A DNA stretch of 64,000 nt, taken from the NCBI GenBank assembly GCA_014584575.1, contig JACTMP010000023.1, positions 1-64,000 of the forward strand. The letters run 5' to 3'. The notes below the pieces were generated by a model. That model was not told the DNA's origin, searched no databases, and was given only the letters and a program-made list of their open reading frames with translations. The DNA is from Chloroflexota bacterium. Its GTDB lineage: Bacteria; Chloroflexota; Anaerolineae; Promineifilales; Promineifilaceae. Shown here piece after piece: positions 45,288-53,896 of this stretch. Position 1 is the first letter of the stretch. Each line of letters starts with the position of its first letter. The translations under genes were made by a program, and so were the position numbers.

Positions 45288-45854
45288 ATGCCCCCTCTCT
45301 CCCCCGCCCTCTTCCTCGACCGTGATGGTGTAATTATTGAAAACCGGGCCGATTATGTGCGGCGGTGGGAGGATGTTCATTTTTTCCCGCAGGCGTTGGC
45401 GGCGCTGGCGCAGATCAAACATACACCCTACAAGGTCATTGTGGTCACCAACCAGTCGGCGGTGGGGCGGGGGTTGATGACGATGGAAACGGCCGTGGCC
45501 CTGAATGAACGGATTATGGCAGTGGTGCGGCAGCACGACGGCCGTGTGGATGCCAGCTATATTTGCCCCGACGCCCCTGACCAGGAAACCGGCTGCCGCA
45601 AACCCCTACCCGGCATGTTGCTCCAGGCAGCCCATGACCATCATCTGAATTTGAGCCAATCCATTATGATTGGCGATGCCCTGACAGACGTACAGGCTGG
45701 GCGCGCCGCCGGGGTACACCTGTCTGCCCTGGTGCTCACCGGGCGCGGCCAGGCCCAGGCCGCCAAACCGGAAGCCGCAGCGCTGGCGCCCCTACCGGTT
45801 TATGCTGATTTGCAAACGGCCGTGACCCAAATCATGCTTTTGGACACCCGATAG
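45288..45854 (+). CDS. gmhB: HAD-family histidinol-phosphatase/GmhB-like phosphatase
   Basis: 188 residues. HAD motif I LFLDRDGVIIENRADYV (two Asp), motif II VVTNQSAVGRG, the zinc loop CPDAPDQETGCRKPLPGML with a Cys-rich element and Lys, and motif III SIMIGDALTDVQAGRAAGV. This fits D-glycero-D-manno-heptose 1,7-bisphosphate 7-phosphatase. No other heptose genes are in the window, so the substrate is provisional. ATG at 45288 follows a hairpin directly and lacks a ribosome site. Confidence 0.87.
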   Translation: MPPLSPALFLDRDGVIIENRADYVRRWEDVHFFPQALAALAQIKHTPYKVIVVTNQSAVGRGLMTMETAVALNERIMAVVRQHDGRVDASYICPDAPDQETGCRKPLPGMLLQAAHDHHLNLSQSIMIGDALTDVQAGRAAGVHLSALVLTGRGQAQAAKPEAAALAPLPVYADLQTAVTQIMLLDTR

Positions 45855-46188
45855 CTCTTTGCCACGGAAAGTTTCAAATGGATGGGCCAAAAGGTCGTCT
45901 GGTCTGAACAACAAACAATTGAGTTTTCGCACGCAGAGCAAATCTGCTAGAATAATCGGCGACTACAATTGATTCCCACATAATGCCCGGTAGTTTTTTC
46001 ACCCCTTATTCCTATACGTTCCCGATACAGCCAGGGCTATACTTAGCAAGGTGCGAGTAGTGAGCGTCAAACACCATTGAGACAAGGTAGTTAAGAGATA
46101 AGAGAATGGCGACAATCAATCTCTCAATTCCCCATTGCCTCATTTCATCCGTTCAACAACAGACATTATTTTTAAGGAAGCCACAACC
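45855..46188. other. Intergenic stretch upstream of the AAA ATPase
   Basis: 334 bp without a convincing open frame. TAGAAT (about 45949) and TATACT (about 46038) resemble -10 boxes but lack good -35 partners. GAGATAAGAGA and CAATCTCTC near 46095-46130 are loose members of the GAGATT word family. Confidence 0.5.
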
Positions 46189-47565
46189 ATGAGTACAGGC
46201 CGATTGATGAAACTGTTAGCGCCCCCCATGAAGTTGGAGGAAATGGGTGTACCCCAGGCTATTTTGGAGGACATGATTTTTCGCATGTTGTTCAACGAAG
46301 GGGATGTGAACATTGCCCGCTTTAGCCAGATCATGGGCGTTCATGCCCGCATTATTGATGACCTGCTCAGTCGCATGAAACAAGAACACCAGGTGGAAGT
46401 AACCAAAGCCGGTTCGCTGGGCAGCCTCAGCTTTACCTATGGCCTGACGGATAAAGGTACCAAACGCGCCCGTGATGCCTTTGAACGCAGCCAGTATATT
46501 GGCCGCGTCCCCATTTCCGTGGAGGCTTACAATGAAGCCATCTTACTGCAAACGCAAAGTACCAAGCGTGTGAAGCCTGACCAGGTGAAGAATGCGCTCA
46601 ACCATCTGATCTTGCCGGATAATTTTCACCGGCGCATTGGCCCGGCGGTGAATGCCGGTAGCTCCCTCTTCCTGTATGGGCCGCCGGGTAACGGCAAGAC
46701 CACTGTAGCCGAAGCCATCGCCAAACTGTTGGGTCAGGTGTCGGCCATTTATTTGCCGGATGCCATCACCGTAGGGGGGCAAATCATCCGCGTATATGAC
46801 CCACACGTGCATATCCCCATCAAAGAGGGTGACATTCCCTTTCACACCAGCAGCCTGTTTAGTAGCAGTGACTCGGACAAGGTGCGCATTGACGGCCGTT
46901 GGCGTCTCTTCCAGCGCCCGGCGGTGATGGTCGGCGGTGAACTGACGATGGATGCGCTGGATTTGCGCTTCGAACCGGTCTCCAAAGTGTATGAGGCCCC
47001 CTTGCAGCTAAAAGCCAACGGCGGCATGTTTTTGATTGATGACTTTGGCCGCCAGCAAATCAGCCCTCAAGAACTGCTCAACCGCTGGATTGTGCCCCTG
47101 GAGAGTGAAATTGACTTTTTGCGGCTGCAATCGGGGCAGTCATTGGAAGTGCCCTTTAAGCAGTTGATCGTGTTCTCCACCAATCTGGACCCGGACCAAC
47201 TGGTAGACGGCGCGTTTCTGCGGCGTATTCAAATGAAAGTAGAGGTGGGTGGCCCCGATGAAAAGCTGTTCTACCAGATATTTATGACCGTCTGCAAACA
47301 GTACAATGTGCCGTTTGACAAGAAAAGTTTTGTCCACTTGCTGCAAAAACATTATCGCAGCACGGGGCGGGTGATGCAGGCGGTGCATCCCCGCGACATT
47401 GTGAAGGTCATCATCGCCATCTGTGACTATGAAGGGATGCCGGTGCAGATTACGCCGGAACTGATTGACGAAGCATGTGAATGTTACTTTGTAGATAGCA
47501 ATATGTCGGCTACGTTGGGCGATGTGAGACCAATAGCAACGCCGATGCCGGCGTTGGTGAACTGA
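46189..47565 (+). CDS. AAA-type ATPase with N-terminal winged-helix-like domain
   Basis: 458 residues from ATG at 46189 (AAGGAAG upstream). N-terminal 100 residues look like a winged helix (ILEDMIFRMLFNEGDVNIARFSQIMGVHARIIDDLLSRM). Walker A GPPGNGKTT at 164-172, Walker B MFLIDDFG about 279-286, sensor 1 IVFSTNLDPDQL and an arginine-bearing AFLRRIQMKV helix. A C-terminal helical domain ends with ALVN. The build resembles uncharacterised ATPases found widely in Chloroflexota. A link to pilus or secretion machinery is possible but nothing nearby supports it. Confidence 0.82.
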   Translation: MSTGRLMKLLAPPMKLEEMGVPQAILEDMIFRMLFNEGDVNIARFSQIMGVHARIIDDLLSRMKQEHQVEVTKAGSLGSLSFTYGLTDKGTKRARDAFERSQYIGRVPISVEAYNEAILLQTQSTKRVKPDQVKNALNHLILPDNFHRRIGPAVNAGSSLFLYGPPGNGKTTVAEAIAKLLGQVSAIYLPDAITVGGQIIRVYDPHVHIPIKEGDIPFHTSSLFSSSDSDKVRIDGRWRLFQRPAVMVGGELTMDALDLRFEPVSKVYEAPLQLKANGGMFLIDDFGRQQISPQELLNRWIVPLESEIDFLRLQSGQSLEVPFKQLIVFSTNLDPDQLVDGAFLRRIQMKVEVGGPDEKLFYQIFMTVCKQYNVPFDKKSFVHLLQKHYRSTGRVMQAVHPRDIVKVIIAICDYEGMPVQITPELIDEACECYFVDSNMSATLGDVRPIATPMPALVN

Positions 47566-47568
47566 TCT

Positions 47569-47612
47569 GGTGATCGGTAATCGGTGATCGGTGTGAGAAC
47601 CGATTACCGACA
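47569..47612. repeat. Tandem-word hairpin, GGTAATCGG family
   Basis: CGGTAATCGGT (47575-47585) pairs with ACCGATTACCG (47599-47609), with a further GTGATCGG copy on each side. It lies between the ATPase stop and the next plus-strand start. Same words as 28062 and 62669. Confidence 0.8.
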
Positions 47613-47624
47613 ACGTACCCATTT

Positions 47625-49613
47625 ATGGATTCAATCACGGAAGGGAGCCTTCTCTGGACGCCCACTGAGGCGGTGCATGAGGCGGCGAATTTGACCCGTT
47701 ATATGCGCTGGTTGGAGCAGGAGCGGGGGCTGTTTTTTGCCGATTATCGAGCGTTATGGGAATGGTCAGTGACGGCCGTAGGCGAATTCTGGCAAAGTGT
47801 ATGGGATTATTTTGAGGTGCAGGCATCGGCTACGGCCGTGGCCCCTCTCCCCTCCCTCTCCATGCCCGGAACGGATTGGTTCCCCGGCGCTCGCCTCAAT
47901 TACGCCGAAAATATCTTCCACAAAATGGCTGCCGATCAACCGGCCATCTATTACAAAGCCGAAGATCGCCGCCTGATTTCCCTGACACGCCAACAAATTT
48001 ATGCCCAAACAGCCGCCCTGGCCTACACCATGCAGCAGTTGGGCATTCGGCCAGGCGACCGGGTGGTGGCTTACCTGCCCAATATCCCGGAGACCATCAT
48101 CGCTTTTCTGGCGGCGGCCAGCCTGGGTGCGGTCTGGTCTAGCTGTTCGCCAGACTTTGGCAGCCGCAGTGTACTCGACCGCTTCAGCCAGATTGAGCCA
48201 AAGCTGCTGCTGGCGGTGGATGGCTATGATTACGGTGGCAAAACCTTTGACCGCCGTGACGTTGTGGCCGAATTGCAGGCGGCTCTGCCTACGCTGGAAC
48301 ATACGATATTGGTTTCGCATTTGGCAGAGCCAACCACCTGGGCAAATACGATGATGTGGAGGGATGCAGTCGGTAACGGCCGTACCCAACGCTTCGTTGG
48401 CCCCATCCCTTTTGCTCAACTCCCCTTTGACCACCCACTCTGGATTCTCTACTCCTCCGGCACCACCGGCCTGCCCAAACCCATTGTGCAGGGGCATGGT
48501 GGCATCCTGCTAGAACATCTCAAGGCCACCACCTTCCACAATGACCTGAAACCGGGCGACCGCTTCTTCTGGTTCACCAGCACCGGCTGGATGATGTGGA
48601 ACTACGTCGTTGGCAGCCTGCTCACCGGCAGCGCGGTGGTGCTGTATAACGGCAGCCCCGGCTACCCGGACATGAACGCCCTCTGGCAGTTGGCCGCAGA
48701 AAGTGGCATGACCTACTTTGGCACGTCGGCCGCCTTCATTAGCGCCTGCATCAAGGCCGAAATTCACCCCAACCGGCAGTTTGACCTGAGCCGGATTCGC
48801 GGCGTTGGTTCCACCGGCTCACCGCTGACGGTGGCCGGTTTCCAGTGGATTTATGAGAACGTGAACGCACATCTGGCGCTGGAATCATTGAGCGGCGGCA
48901 CCGATTTGTGTACGGCGTTTGTGGGCGGGGCACGCATCTTGCCCATTTATGCCGGGGAGATTCAGGGGGCGTCGTTGGGGGCGAAGGTGCAGGCGTTTAA
49001 CGAGGCGGGCGAACCGGTAATCAATGAGGTAGGTGAACTGGTCATTACCGCGCCCATGCCTTCCATGCCGCTCTATTTTTGGAATGACCCGGAGATGGCC
49101 CGCTACAAAGCCAGCTATTTTGATGTGTATCCGGGGGTGTGGCGGCATGGGGATTGGATCAAGTTTAATGAGCGCGGGGGGTGTGTCATTTACGGCCGTT
49201 CCGATTCCACCATTAATCGCCAGGGGGTGCGCATGGGCACCAGCGAGATTTACCAGGCAGTGGAAAGCCTGCCGGAGATTCAAGATTGCCTGATCATTGA
49301 CCTGGAACTGTTGGGGCGGGAATCGTATATGCCCTTGTTTGTGGTTTTGCGGGAGGGGTATGTGTTGGATGATGACCTGCGGCAGCGCATCCGCCACAAG
49401 CTGCGCCAGGATGTCTCACCGCGCCACGTGCCGGATGACATTATCCAGGTGGAGGAAGTGCCCTATACCCTCAGCGGCAAAAAGATGGAAGTGCCCATCC
49501 GCAAAATCCTGTTGGGCATGGACATAAGCACAGCCGCCAACCCCGGCGCGATGCGCAATCCGACGGCGATTGAGTTTTTTCGCAGGTTTGCGGAGGAGTT
49601 GGGGGAGCGGTAA
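47625..49613 (+). CDS. Acetoacetyl-CoA synthetase
   Basis: 662 residues. ANL adenylating enzyme, acetoacetate + ATP + CoA to acetoacetyl-CoA. It shows ACS-like GARLNYAENIF, the AMP-binding WILYSSGTTGLPKPIVQGHGG, LSGGTDLCTAFVGG, HGDWIKF and a C-terminal lysine motif in YTLSGKKMEVPIRKIL. GTDLCTAFVGG and a short PM.SMP.YFW block are typical of acetoacetate-type rather than acetate-type enzymes. The nearby SDR could reduce or form 3-hydroxybutyryl groups. Confidence 0.92.
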   Translation: MDSITEGSLLWTPTEAVHEAANLTRYMRWLEQERGLFFADYRALWEWSVTAVGEFWQSVWDYFEVQASATAVAPLPSLSMPGTDWFPGARLNYAENIFHKMAADQPAIYYKAEDRRLISLTRQQIYAQTAALAYTMQQLGIRPGDRVVAYLPNIPETIIAFLAAASLGAVWSSCSPDFGSRSVLDRFSQIEPKLLLAVDGYDYGGKTFDRRDVVAELQAALPTLEHTILVSHLAEPTTWANTMMWRDAVGNGRTQRFVGPIPFAQLPFDHPLWILYSSGTTGLPKPIVQGHGGILLEHLKATTFHNDLKPGDRFFWFTSTGWMMWNYVVGSLLTGSAVVLYNGSPGYPDMNALWQLAAESGMTYFGTSAAFISACIKAEIHPNRQFDLSRIRGVGSTGSPLTVAGFQWIYENVNAHLALESLSGGTDLCTAFVGGARILPIYAGEIQGASLGAKVQAFNEAGEPVINEVGELVITAPMPSMPLYFWNDPEMARYKASYFDVYPGVWRHGDWIKFNERGGCVIYGRSDSTINRQGVRMGTSEIYQAVESLPEIQDCLIIDLELLGRESYMPLFVVLREGYVLDDDLRQRIRHKLRQDVSPRHVPDDIIQVEEVPYTLSGKKMEVPIRKILLGMDISTAANPGAMRNPTAIEFFRRFAEELGER

Positions 49614-49653
49614 GTTCGATTGCTGGTCTGAACGGTTGCGTCAGCACTTCCCG

Positions 49654-50139
49654 TTAAACTTCGTATTTGAATCCCGCCCGTTCGGCAATCAACGTCAGCA
49701 GTTTGGAAGAGGAGCGTTTAGGTTCGTAGGCGCCGGTCTCCCATTCGCTGATGGTGGGTTGGCGCACACCCAATTCTTGGGCAAACTGGGCCTGGTTCAT
49801 GTGCATGTGTTCCCGCAGCGCCTTGATCATAGCGCTGTTCCACATGACAATGTCACCTTCGCGGCGGATTTCCTGGGGGGGGATGACGCCCTCTTTGCGG
49901 AAGGTGACGCGGCCGTTTTCCAGGTCAAGTTTATCCACCAGATACCCCGCCTCCAGCCAGGCGGATGATTGGGCGTTGGCGGTGCGCCGGTTGCTCCACC
50001 AGGCGCGCTGCGTGCGGGCGCTGAGGGGCAGGCCGCCGCCCAAGATGCTTTGCACGTCGGCCACCGTCAACAAAATGACATCCTCGCCACTATTTCGGAA
50101 GAATTGGTACAGGGGGTAGTATTTGCTGCTTTCTCTCAT
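49654..50139 (-). CDS. DUF7662-like N-terminal domain fused to an Xre helix-turn-helix
   Basis: 161 residues. Residues 5-82 (KYYPLYQFFRNSGEDVILLTVADVQSILGGGLPLSARTQRAWWSN...AWLEAGYLVDKLDLENGRVTF) resemble a small domain I know as DUF7662, often found alone. Residues 100-158 form an Xre/Cro helix-turn-helix (LREHMHMNQAQFAQELGVRQPTISEWETGAYEPKRSSSKLL). The combination suggests a DNA-binding regulator with a ligand or DNA-reading front part. Family naming of the front half is from memory. The target is unknown. Confidence 0.75.
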   Translation of the reverse strand: MRESSKYYPLYQFFRNSGEDVILLTVADVQSILGGGLPLSARTQRAWWSNRRTANAQSSAWLEAGYLVDKLDLENGRVTFRKEGVIPPQEIRREGDIVMWNSAMIKALREHMHMNQAQFAQELGVRQPTISEWETGAYEPKRSSSKLLTLIAERAGFKYEV

Positions 50140-50239
50140 ACGTACTCGTCAGATGGTAGCATTTCTGCGTTTACCTGACAGCATTGTACCTTTGTGGCGC
50201 AATCGTTACAAACAATGATGACCTGAGGAGTGACGGCCG

Positions 50240-51109
50240 TCACGAGAGATATTTGCTCACCAGCGGCGCTAACCGGGTTTTGACCGCGGCCGGGATGCGG
50301 GCGGGGTCGGTGGAGATGGCCGTCGCCAGGGTGTGGTGGGTGGCAAAGTCGCCGGCCCATACATCGGCCGTATGCACCAGATGGGCGATGGCGGCCTGGG
50401 CCAGTTGGGTGTTCTGGTGTACAACGCGGAAGACGTGTGCGGCCGTGACCGGCGCTTCCGTTTCGTGCCACACGTCATAGTCGGTGACGTGAGCCATGCA
50501 GGCGTAGGCGATTTCTGCTTCGGCGGCCAGGAAGGCTTCGGGGGAGGTGGTCATGCCGATGACATCCATGCCCCACTGCCGGTAGGTCAGCGATTCGGCT
50601 TTGGTGCTGAAGCGGGGGCCTTCGATGGTGATGTATTGGCCCCCTTCGTGGACGATACCGTGTGCGGCACGCACGGCCGTAGCCAGCGCCGTGCTCAACT
50701 CTGGCGAAAACGGATGGGCCACGGGGATATGCGCCACCAGTCCGTTGCCAAAAAAGGTGTGGGCGCGGATGCCTTTAGTATTGTCATACAACTGGTCGGG
50801 GATGACGATGTGGCCGGGGGCAAACTCCTCGCGCAAGGAGCCACAGGCGCTGACGGCAATGATATATTTGACGCCCATTGTCTTGAGGGCGAAGATGTTG
50901 GCCCGGTAGGGCACTTCGCTGGGGCTGAGGGTGTGCCCACGGCCGTGACGGGGCAGGAAAGCGACGCGACGGCCGTGCAAAACCCCGGTCACAATCGCAT
51001 CCGACGGATCACCAAACGGGGTGCTGACCCGCTTTTCTTCCACATTGGCCAGCCCAACCATGCCATACAACCCGCTGCCACCAATTACCGCAATTTCAAT
51101 ATCTGCCAC
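50240..51109 (-). CDS. mtnP: S-methyl-5'-thioadenosine phosphorylase
   Basis: 289 residues. Cleaves methylthioadenosine with phosphate to adenine and methylthioribose-1-phosphate in methionine salvage. Motifs: IAVIGGSGLYGM, FLPRHGRGHTLSPSEVPYRANIFALK, AVSACGSLREE, GGQYITIEGPRFSTKAES and GMTTSPEAFLAAEAEIAYACMAHVTDYD with the substrate-binding Asp. Length is normal. No other methionine salvage genes are near. Confidence 0.95.
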   Translation of the reverse strand: MADIEIAVIGGSGLYGMVGLANVEEKRVSTPFGDPSDAIVTGVLHGRRVAFLPRHGRGHTLSPSEVPYRANIFALKTMGVKYIIAVSACGSLREEFAPGHIVIPDQLYDNTKGIRAHTFFGNGLVAHIPVAHPFSPELSTALATAVRAAHGIVHEGGQYITIEGPRFSTKAESLTYRQWGMDVIGMTTSPEAFLAAEAEIAYACMAHVTDYDVWHETEAPVTAAHVFRVVHQNTQLAQAAIAHLVHTADVWAGDFATHHTLATAISTDPARIPAAVKTRLAPLVSKYLS

Positions 51110-51138
51110 AATAAACTCCTGTTATTGCTTTCCAAATT

Positions 51139-51402
51139 TCACGAGAAGAATCTTTCATAGTCGTCATGATTACCAATCCAAAACCATGTCACAATATCAC
51201 CATCCAGGATACCAACAGCCCGATACCCTAACGTGACCCTGACTGCCCAGATATTTTCCTCACTATTGATACATTTGAAGTGCAAAGATGGATGAAATGG
51301 ATTTTGCGCCCATAGGTAGTAGGCTTTTCTGGCTCTACGCTGGACGGATTTATCAAGTGAGTGATATGCCTCCCAAAAAGAGGGGAGGGTTGCCGATTTC
51401 AT
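51139..51402 (-). CDS. RelE/ParE-like toxin
   Basis: 87 residues of the RelE/ParE fold: SFWEAYHSLDKSVQRRARKAYYLWAQNPFHPSLHFKCI, WAVRVTLGYRAVGILDGDIVTWFWIGNHDDYERFF. Family members cleave mRNA at the ribosome or block gyrase. The start codon overlaps the stop of the preceding small gene (ATGA), so the pair is translationally coupled with the antitoxin first. Confidence 0.8.
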   Translation of the reverse strand: MKSATLPSFWEAYHSLDKSVQRRARKAYYLWAQNPFHPSLHFKCINSEENIWAVRVTLGYRAVGILDGDIVTWFWIGNHDDYERFFS

Positions 51403-51629
51403 AATTGATCATAATCCATTACTCTGGCTTTGCCAGCTACTACTTCTTCTCTAGCCCGGCGTGCGGCCGCAATTAATTGCTTTTGTGTTTTTTTGAATTG
51501 AGCATCCCAATCCATTTCATCTTGCATTTCGGCAATAAAATCCCGTAAATGCTCCACTGCTTGCTCTTGTGCCGATTCAGGCAATGTTTCCATCATTTTT
51601 GTTATCGTAACAATCGCTGTCGAAGACAT
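51399..51629 (-). CDS. Putative antitoxin of the RelE-like pair
   Basis: 76 residues, helical and charged (LPESAQEQAVEHLRDFIAEMQDEMDWDAQFKKTQKQLIAAARRAREEVVAGKARVMDYDQL). No clear DNA-binding domain. It is assigned by its size and by overlap with the toxin gene by 4 nt. Confidence 0.72.
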   Translation of the reverse strand: MSSTAIVTITKMMETLPESAQEQAVEHLRDFIAEMQDEMDWDAQFKKTQKQLIAAARRAREEVVAGKARVMDYDQL

Positions 51630-51645
51630 AGACGACCATCCTTAT

Positions 51646-51874
51646 TTACATTTCATTGAGGATTGTAAACCTTTTTGAATTGTACTCATCTTCACTTATT
51701 AGCCCCTGTTTTTTGAGCTTCTGTAATTCACCCAGGCGTTCTTAAGCACTTTTTTCCTTTTCATCTGCTCGTTTTGAAGGTAATCCCCCCAGTTACAGCG
51801 TTAATGTCATTCATTAGAGCCATTTCATCAAAGATAGTTTCTTTACCACCTTCTATGGCTAATTGTAATCGTTC
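51646..51874 (-). pseudogene. Decayed SHOCT-domain gene
   Basis: On the minus strand the translation gives ERLQLAIEGGKETIFDEMALMNDINAVTGG, a frameshift near 51765, an in-frame stop, then ERLGELQKLKKQGLISEDEYNSKR and a stop at 51646-51648. The last part is a good SHOCT domain (L..L..L...G.I...E(Y/F)...K). The 5' side is cut by the repeat hairpin at 51875-51936. A former small membrane or regulatory protein; function unknown. Confidence 0.75.
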
Positions 51875-51936
51875 AGACCTGACAGGTTTTTACCAGTTCA
51901 AATCAAAACTTTACCGGCCAAAAACCTGTCAGGTCT
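51875..51936. repeat. Interspersed hairpin, CCTGACAGG family, long-loop copy
   Basis: AGACCTGACAGGTTTTT (51875-51891) pairs perfectly with AAAAACCTGTCAGGTCT (51920-51936). The loop of 28 nt is longer than in all other copies. It borders the decayed SHOCT gene. Confidence 0.9.
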
Positions 51937-51958
51937 CTTGAGGTACTGAACGCTTACA

Positions 51959-53896
51959 TTACTCAATTACCGATTTCTTCAAACGTGCATTTTCAGTTTG
52001 TAGGGCGCGGATTTTTTCGGAGGCCATTTCTTTCATTTGTTTGATGGCCTGGTTTTGTTTTTCGATCATCTCCCGCGCCTGCTTGTACTGCCCACCAAGC
52101 TGTTTTAATTGTACCTCACGTTCCACCAACCGGGCATGGATTTCGGCCAATCGTTCGCCCTGGGCGCGGGTTTCTTGCAGGTAGCGGTTGACTTCGGCTT
52201 CGGTAGCTTGCAGTTGCATCTGGCTTTCGCGCAGGGTGGCCTGCATGTTTTTCTTGTCGGCTTTGAGCAGGGCGATGGTGTGTTGCAGCTCGTCGGTTTG
52301 CTGCCGCCAGGTGGTCTCTTTTTCGGCCACGGCCGTTTGCCACTTCACGCTCTCTTCGGACTGCATCTGCATCGTCGCAGCCTTGAGCCGGGTAATAGTG
52401 GCCTGCTGCTCGACGGCCGTTTCCTCCTGCTGCCTTAGTTTTTCCTGCCAGGTGGTGATTTCGGCCTGCTGCTGCGCCAGGGTGGTCTGCAATTCTTCCA
52501 TTTCCGTTTGCAGCCGTTCGATCTGCGTGTTCTGCGTCGTGGCTGAGTCCCGTGCGGCTTCCAGTTCCGAGCGTGTACTTTCCAGGCTGGCCTTGTACCA
52601 GATCAGCTGTTCCAGGTATTCCTGCTCGGCGTCGGCCAGTTCCGTTTCCAGTTGGGTAATGCGGTTGGTCAGTTCGGCCAGGACGGCGGCGTCTACCAAC
52701 GGCCGTGTCTTGCTCTCCTGCAATCCCCGCAATTCCGCCAGCGCCTTTTCCAATTCCTCGTCCAGATCATGCCGCTGTTCACGCAGCAAATTGATGGTGG
52801 TGGCGCTTTCTTCTAGCTGGAACTGCATTTTTTGTAGTTGGGTTTCCAGCTCCGCCGCCCGTTTTTCCTTCACCTCGGCCAGTTCTTGCCAGCGCATGAG
52901 CGAATCTTCCTGGTCGGCCTGATATTGCAGGTTATGGCGGTGAACGGTTTCCAGACTATCCAGCCGCTGCGCATAAGATTCGTTTTCCTTGTTAATTGCT
53001 TCCAGAGCGGCGTCTACTTCCGCTTTTTCGGCGGTCAAGACGGCATGTTTCTGGCGCAACTCATTGTACAAGTCGCGTAGTTCACTTAATTCCTGGTTCT
53101 GGTCGGTCATCAATTCGCGGGCAATGGTCAGTTCATTGCTCTGGCGATCAATCTGCGTTTTTTGCTGGCGGATGGTTTCCTGGGTTTCGTCCAGCCCCCG
53201 TTTTTGGCTGGTGAGTTCGCCGCGCACGGCCGTGAGTTGTTCTGTGAGCGCATTGATTTTGCCATACGCCTCCCCGGCCATCTCCGTCAGCCGCTTCTCA
53301 AAATCCTGCTCCATCTCATATCGGGAAGCGAGAGCGGTTGCCAGTTCCAGTTGCAGCAGATGGAGCGCCTCCATATCGGAGGGGTTGTGCGTCAGGAAAC
53401 TGGTATCCAGTTTTTCGGCCAGTTTATCCGTCTCGGCCGTCAGGCGGGTTTCGTCAATCAGGGCACCCGTAGCGCGGTAGCGGGCCAGGTCAGTTTCGTC
53501 TATACTGCTCAGCCAGCCCTGTACTTTGCCACCGGGGTGAATCGTCAGTGAAACGGCGTACACATCACCTAGAATATGTCCGCTGGCAGCTACCTCAATG
53601 CTGTGACAATAGGCAGAACCGGTGATGGTGCCTCTGACGATGATTTTGGGAGCGACGATATGCCCCACTACCGTGCCGTCCGTATGGATAATAACCGGTT
53701 TGTCAGTGGTCAGCCCCTCCACCAGATAACCGGTGACGTCCAACCACTCCTCTTTTTCGCGCCGGAAACGGGAAACGAAGCCAGGTTTACGGCCGTTCAC
53801 TCCCTGTTTTGTATGCTGATGGGCTGTTTCAAGAGGAGCAGGTGTGCTGTCAGCACTTTTTTTGTCCGGTACAGCGGTTTCTTTCAGGGCTGCCAT
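51959..53896 (-). CDS. Bactofilin-like domain fused to a long coiled coil
   Basis: 645 residues. Residues 50-135 form a bactofilin beta-helix (GYLVEGLTTDKPVIIHTDGTVVGHIVAPKIIVRGTITGS, EVAASGHILGDVYAVSLTIHPGGKVQGWL). From about 170 to the end (about 475 residues) it is Q/E/L-rich heptads, a continuous coiled coil (LTEQLTAVRGELTSQKRGLDETQETIRQQKTQIDRQ). Bactofilins polymerise into cytoskeletal filaments without nucleotide; most have under 200 residues. The coil could space filaments or recruit partners. No membrane segment. Confidence 0.85.
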   Translation of the reverse strand: MAALKETAVPDKKSADSTPAPLETAHQHTKQGVNGRKPGFVSRFRREKEEWLDVTGYLVEGLTTDKPVIIHTDGTVVGHIVAPKIIVRGTITGSAYCHSIEVAASGHILGDVYAVSLTIHPGGKVQGWLSSIDETDLARYRATGALIDETRLTAETDKLAEKLDTSFLTHNPSDMEALHLLQLELATALASRYEMEQDFEKRLTEMAGEAYGKINALTEQLTAVRGELTSQKRGLDETQETIRQQKTQIDRQSNELTIARELMTDQNQELSELRDLYNELRQKHAVLTAEKAEVDAALEAINKENESYAQRLDSLETVHRHNLQYQADQEDSLMRWQELAEVKEKRAAELETQLQKMQFQLEESATTINLLREQRHDLDEELEKALAELRGLQESKTRPLVDAAVLAELTNRITQLETELADAEQEYLEQLIWYKASLESTRSELEAARDSATTQNTQIERLQTEMEELQTTLAQQQAEITTWQEKLRQQEETAVEQQATITRLKAATMQMQSEESVKWQTAVAEKETTWRQQTDELQHTIALLKADKKNMQATLRESQMQLQATEAEVNRYLQETRAQGERLAEIHARLVEREVQLKQLGGQYKQAREMIEKQNQAIKQMKEMASEKIRALQTENARLKKSVIE

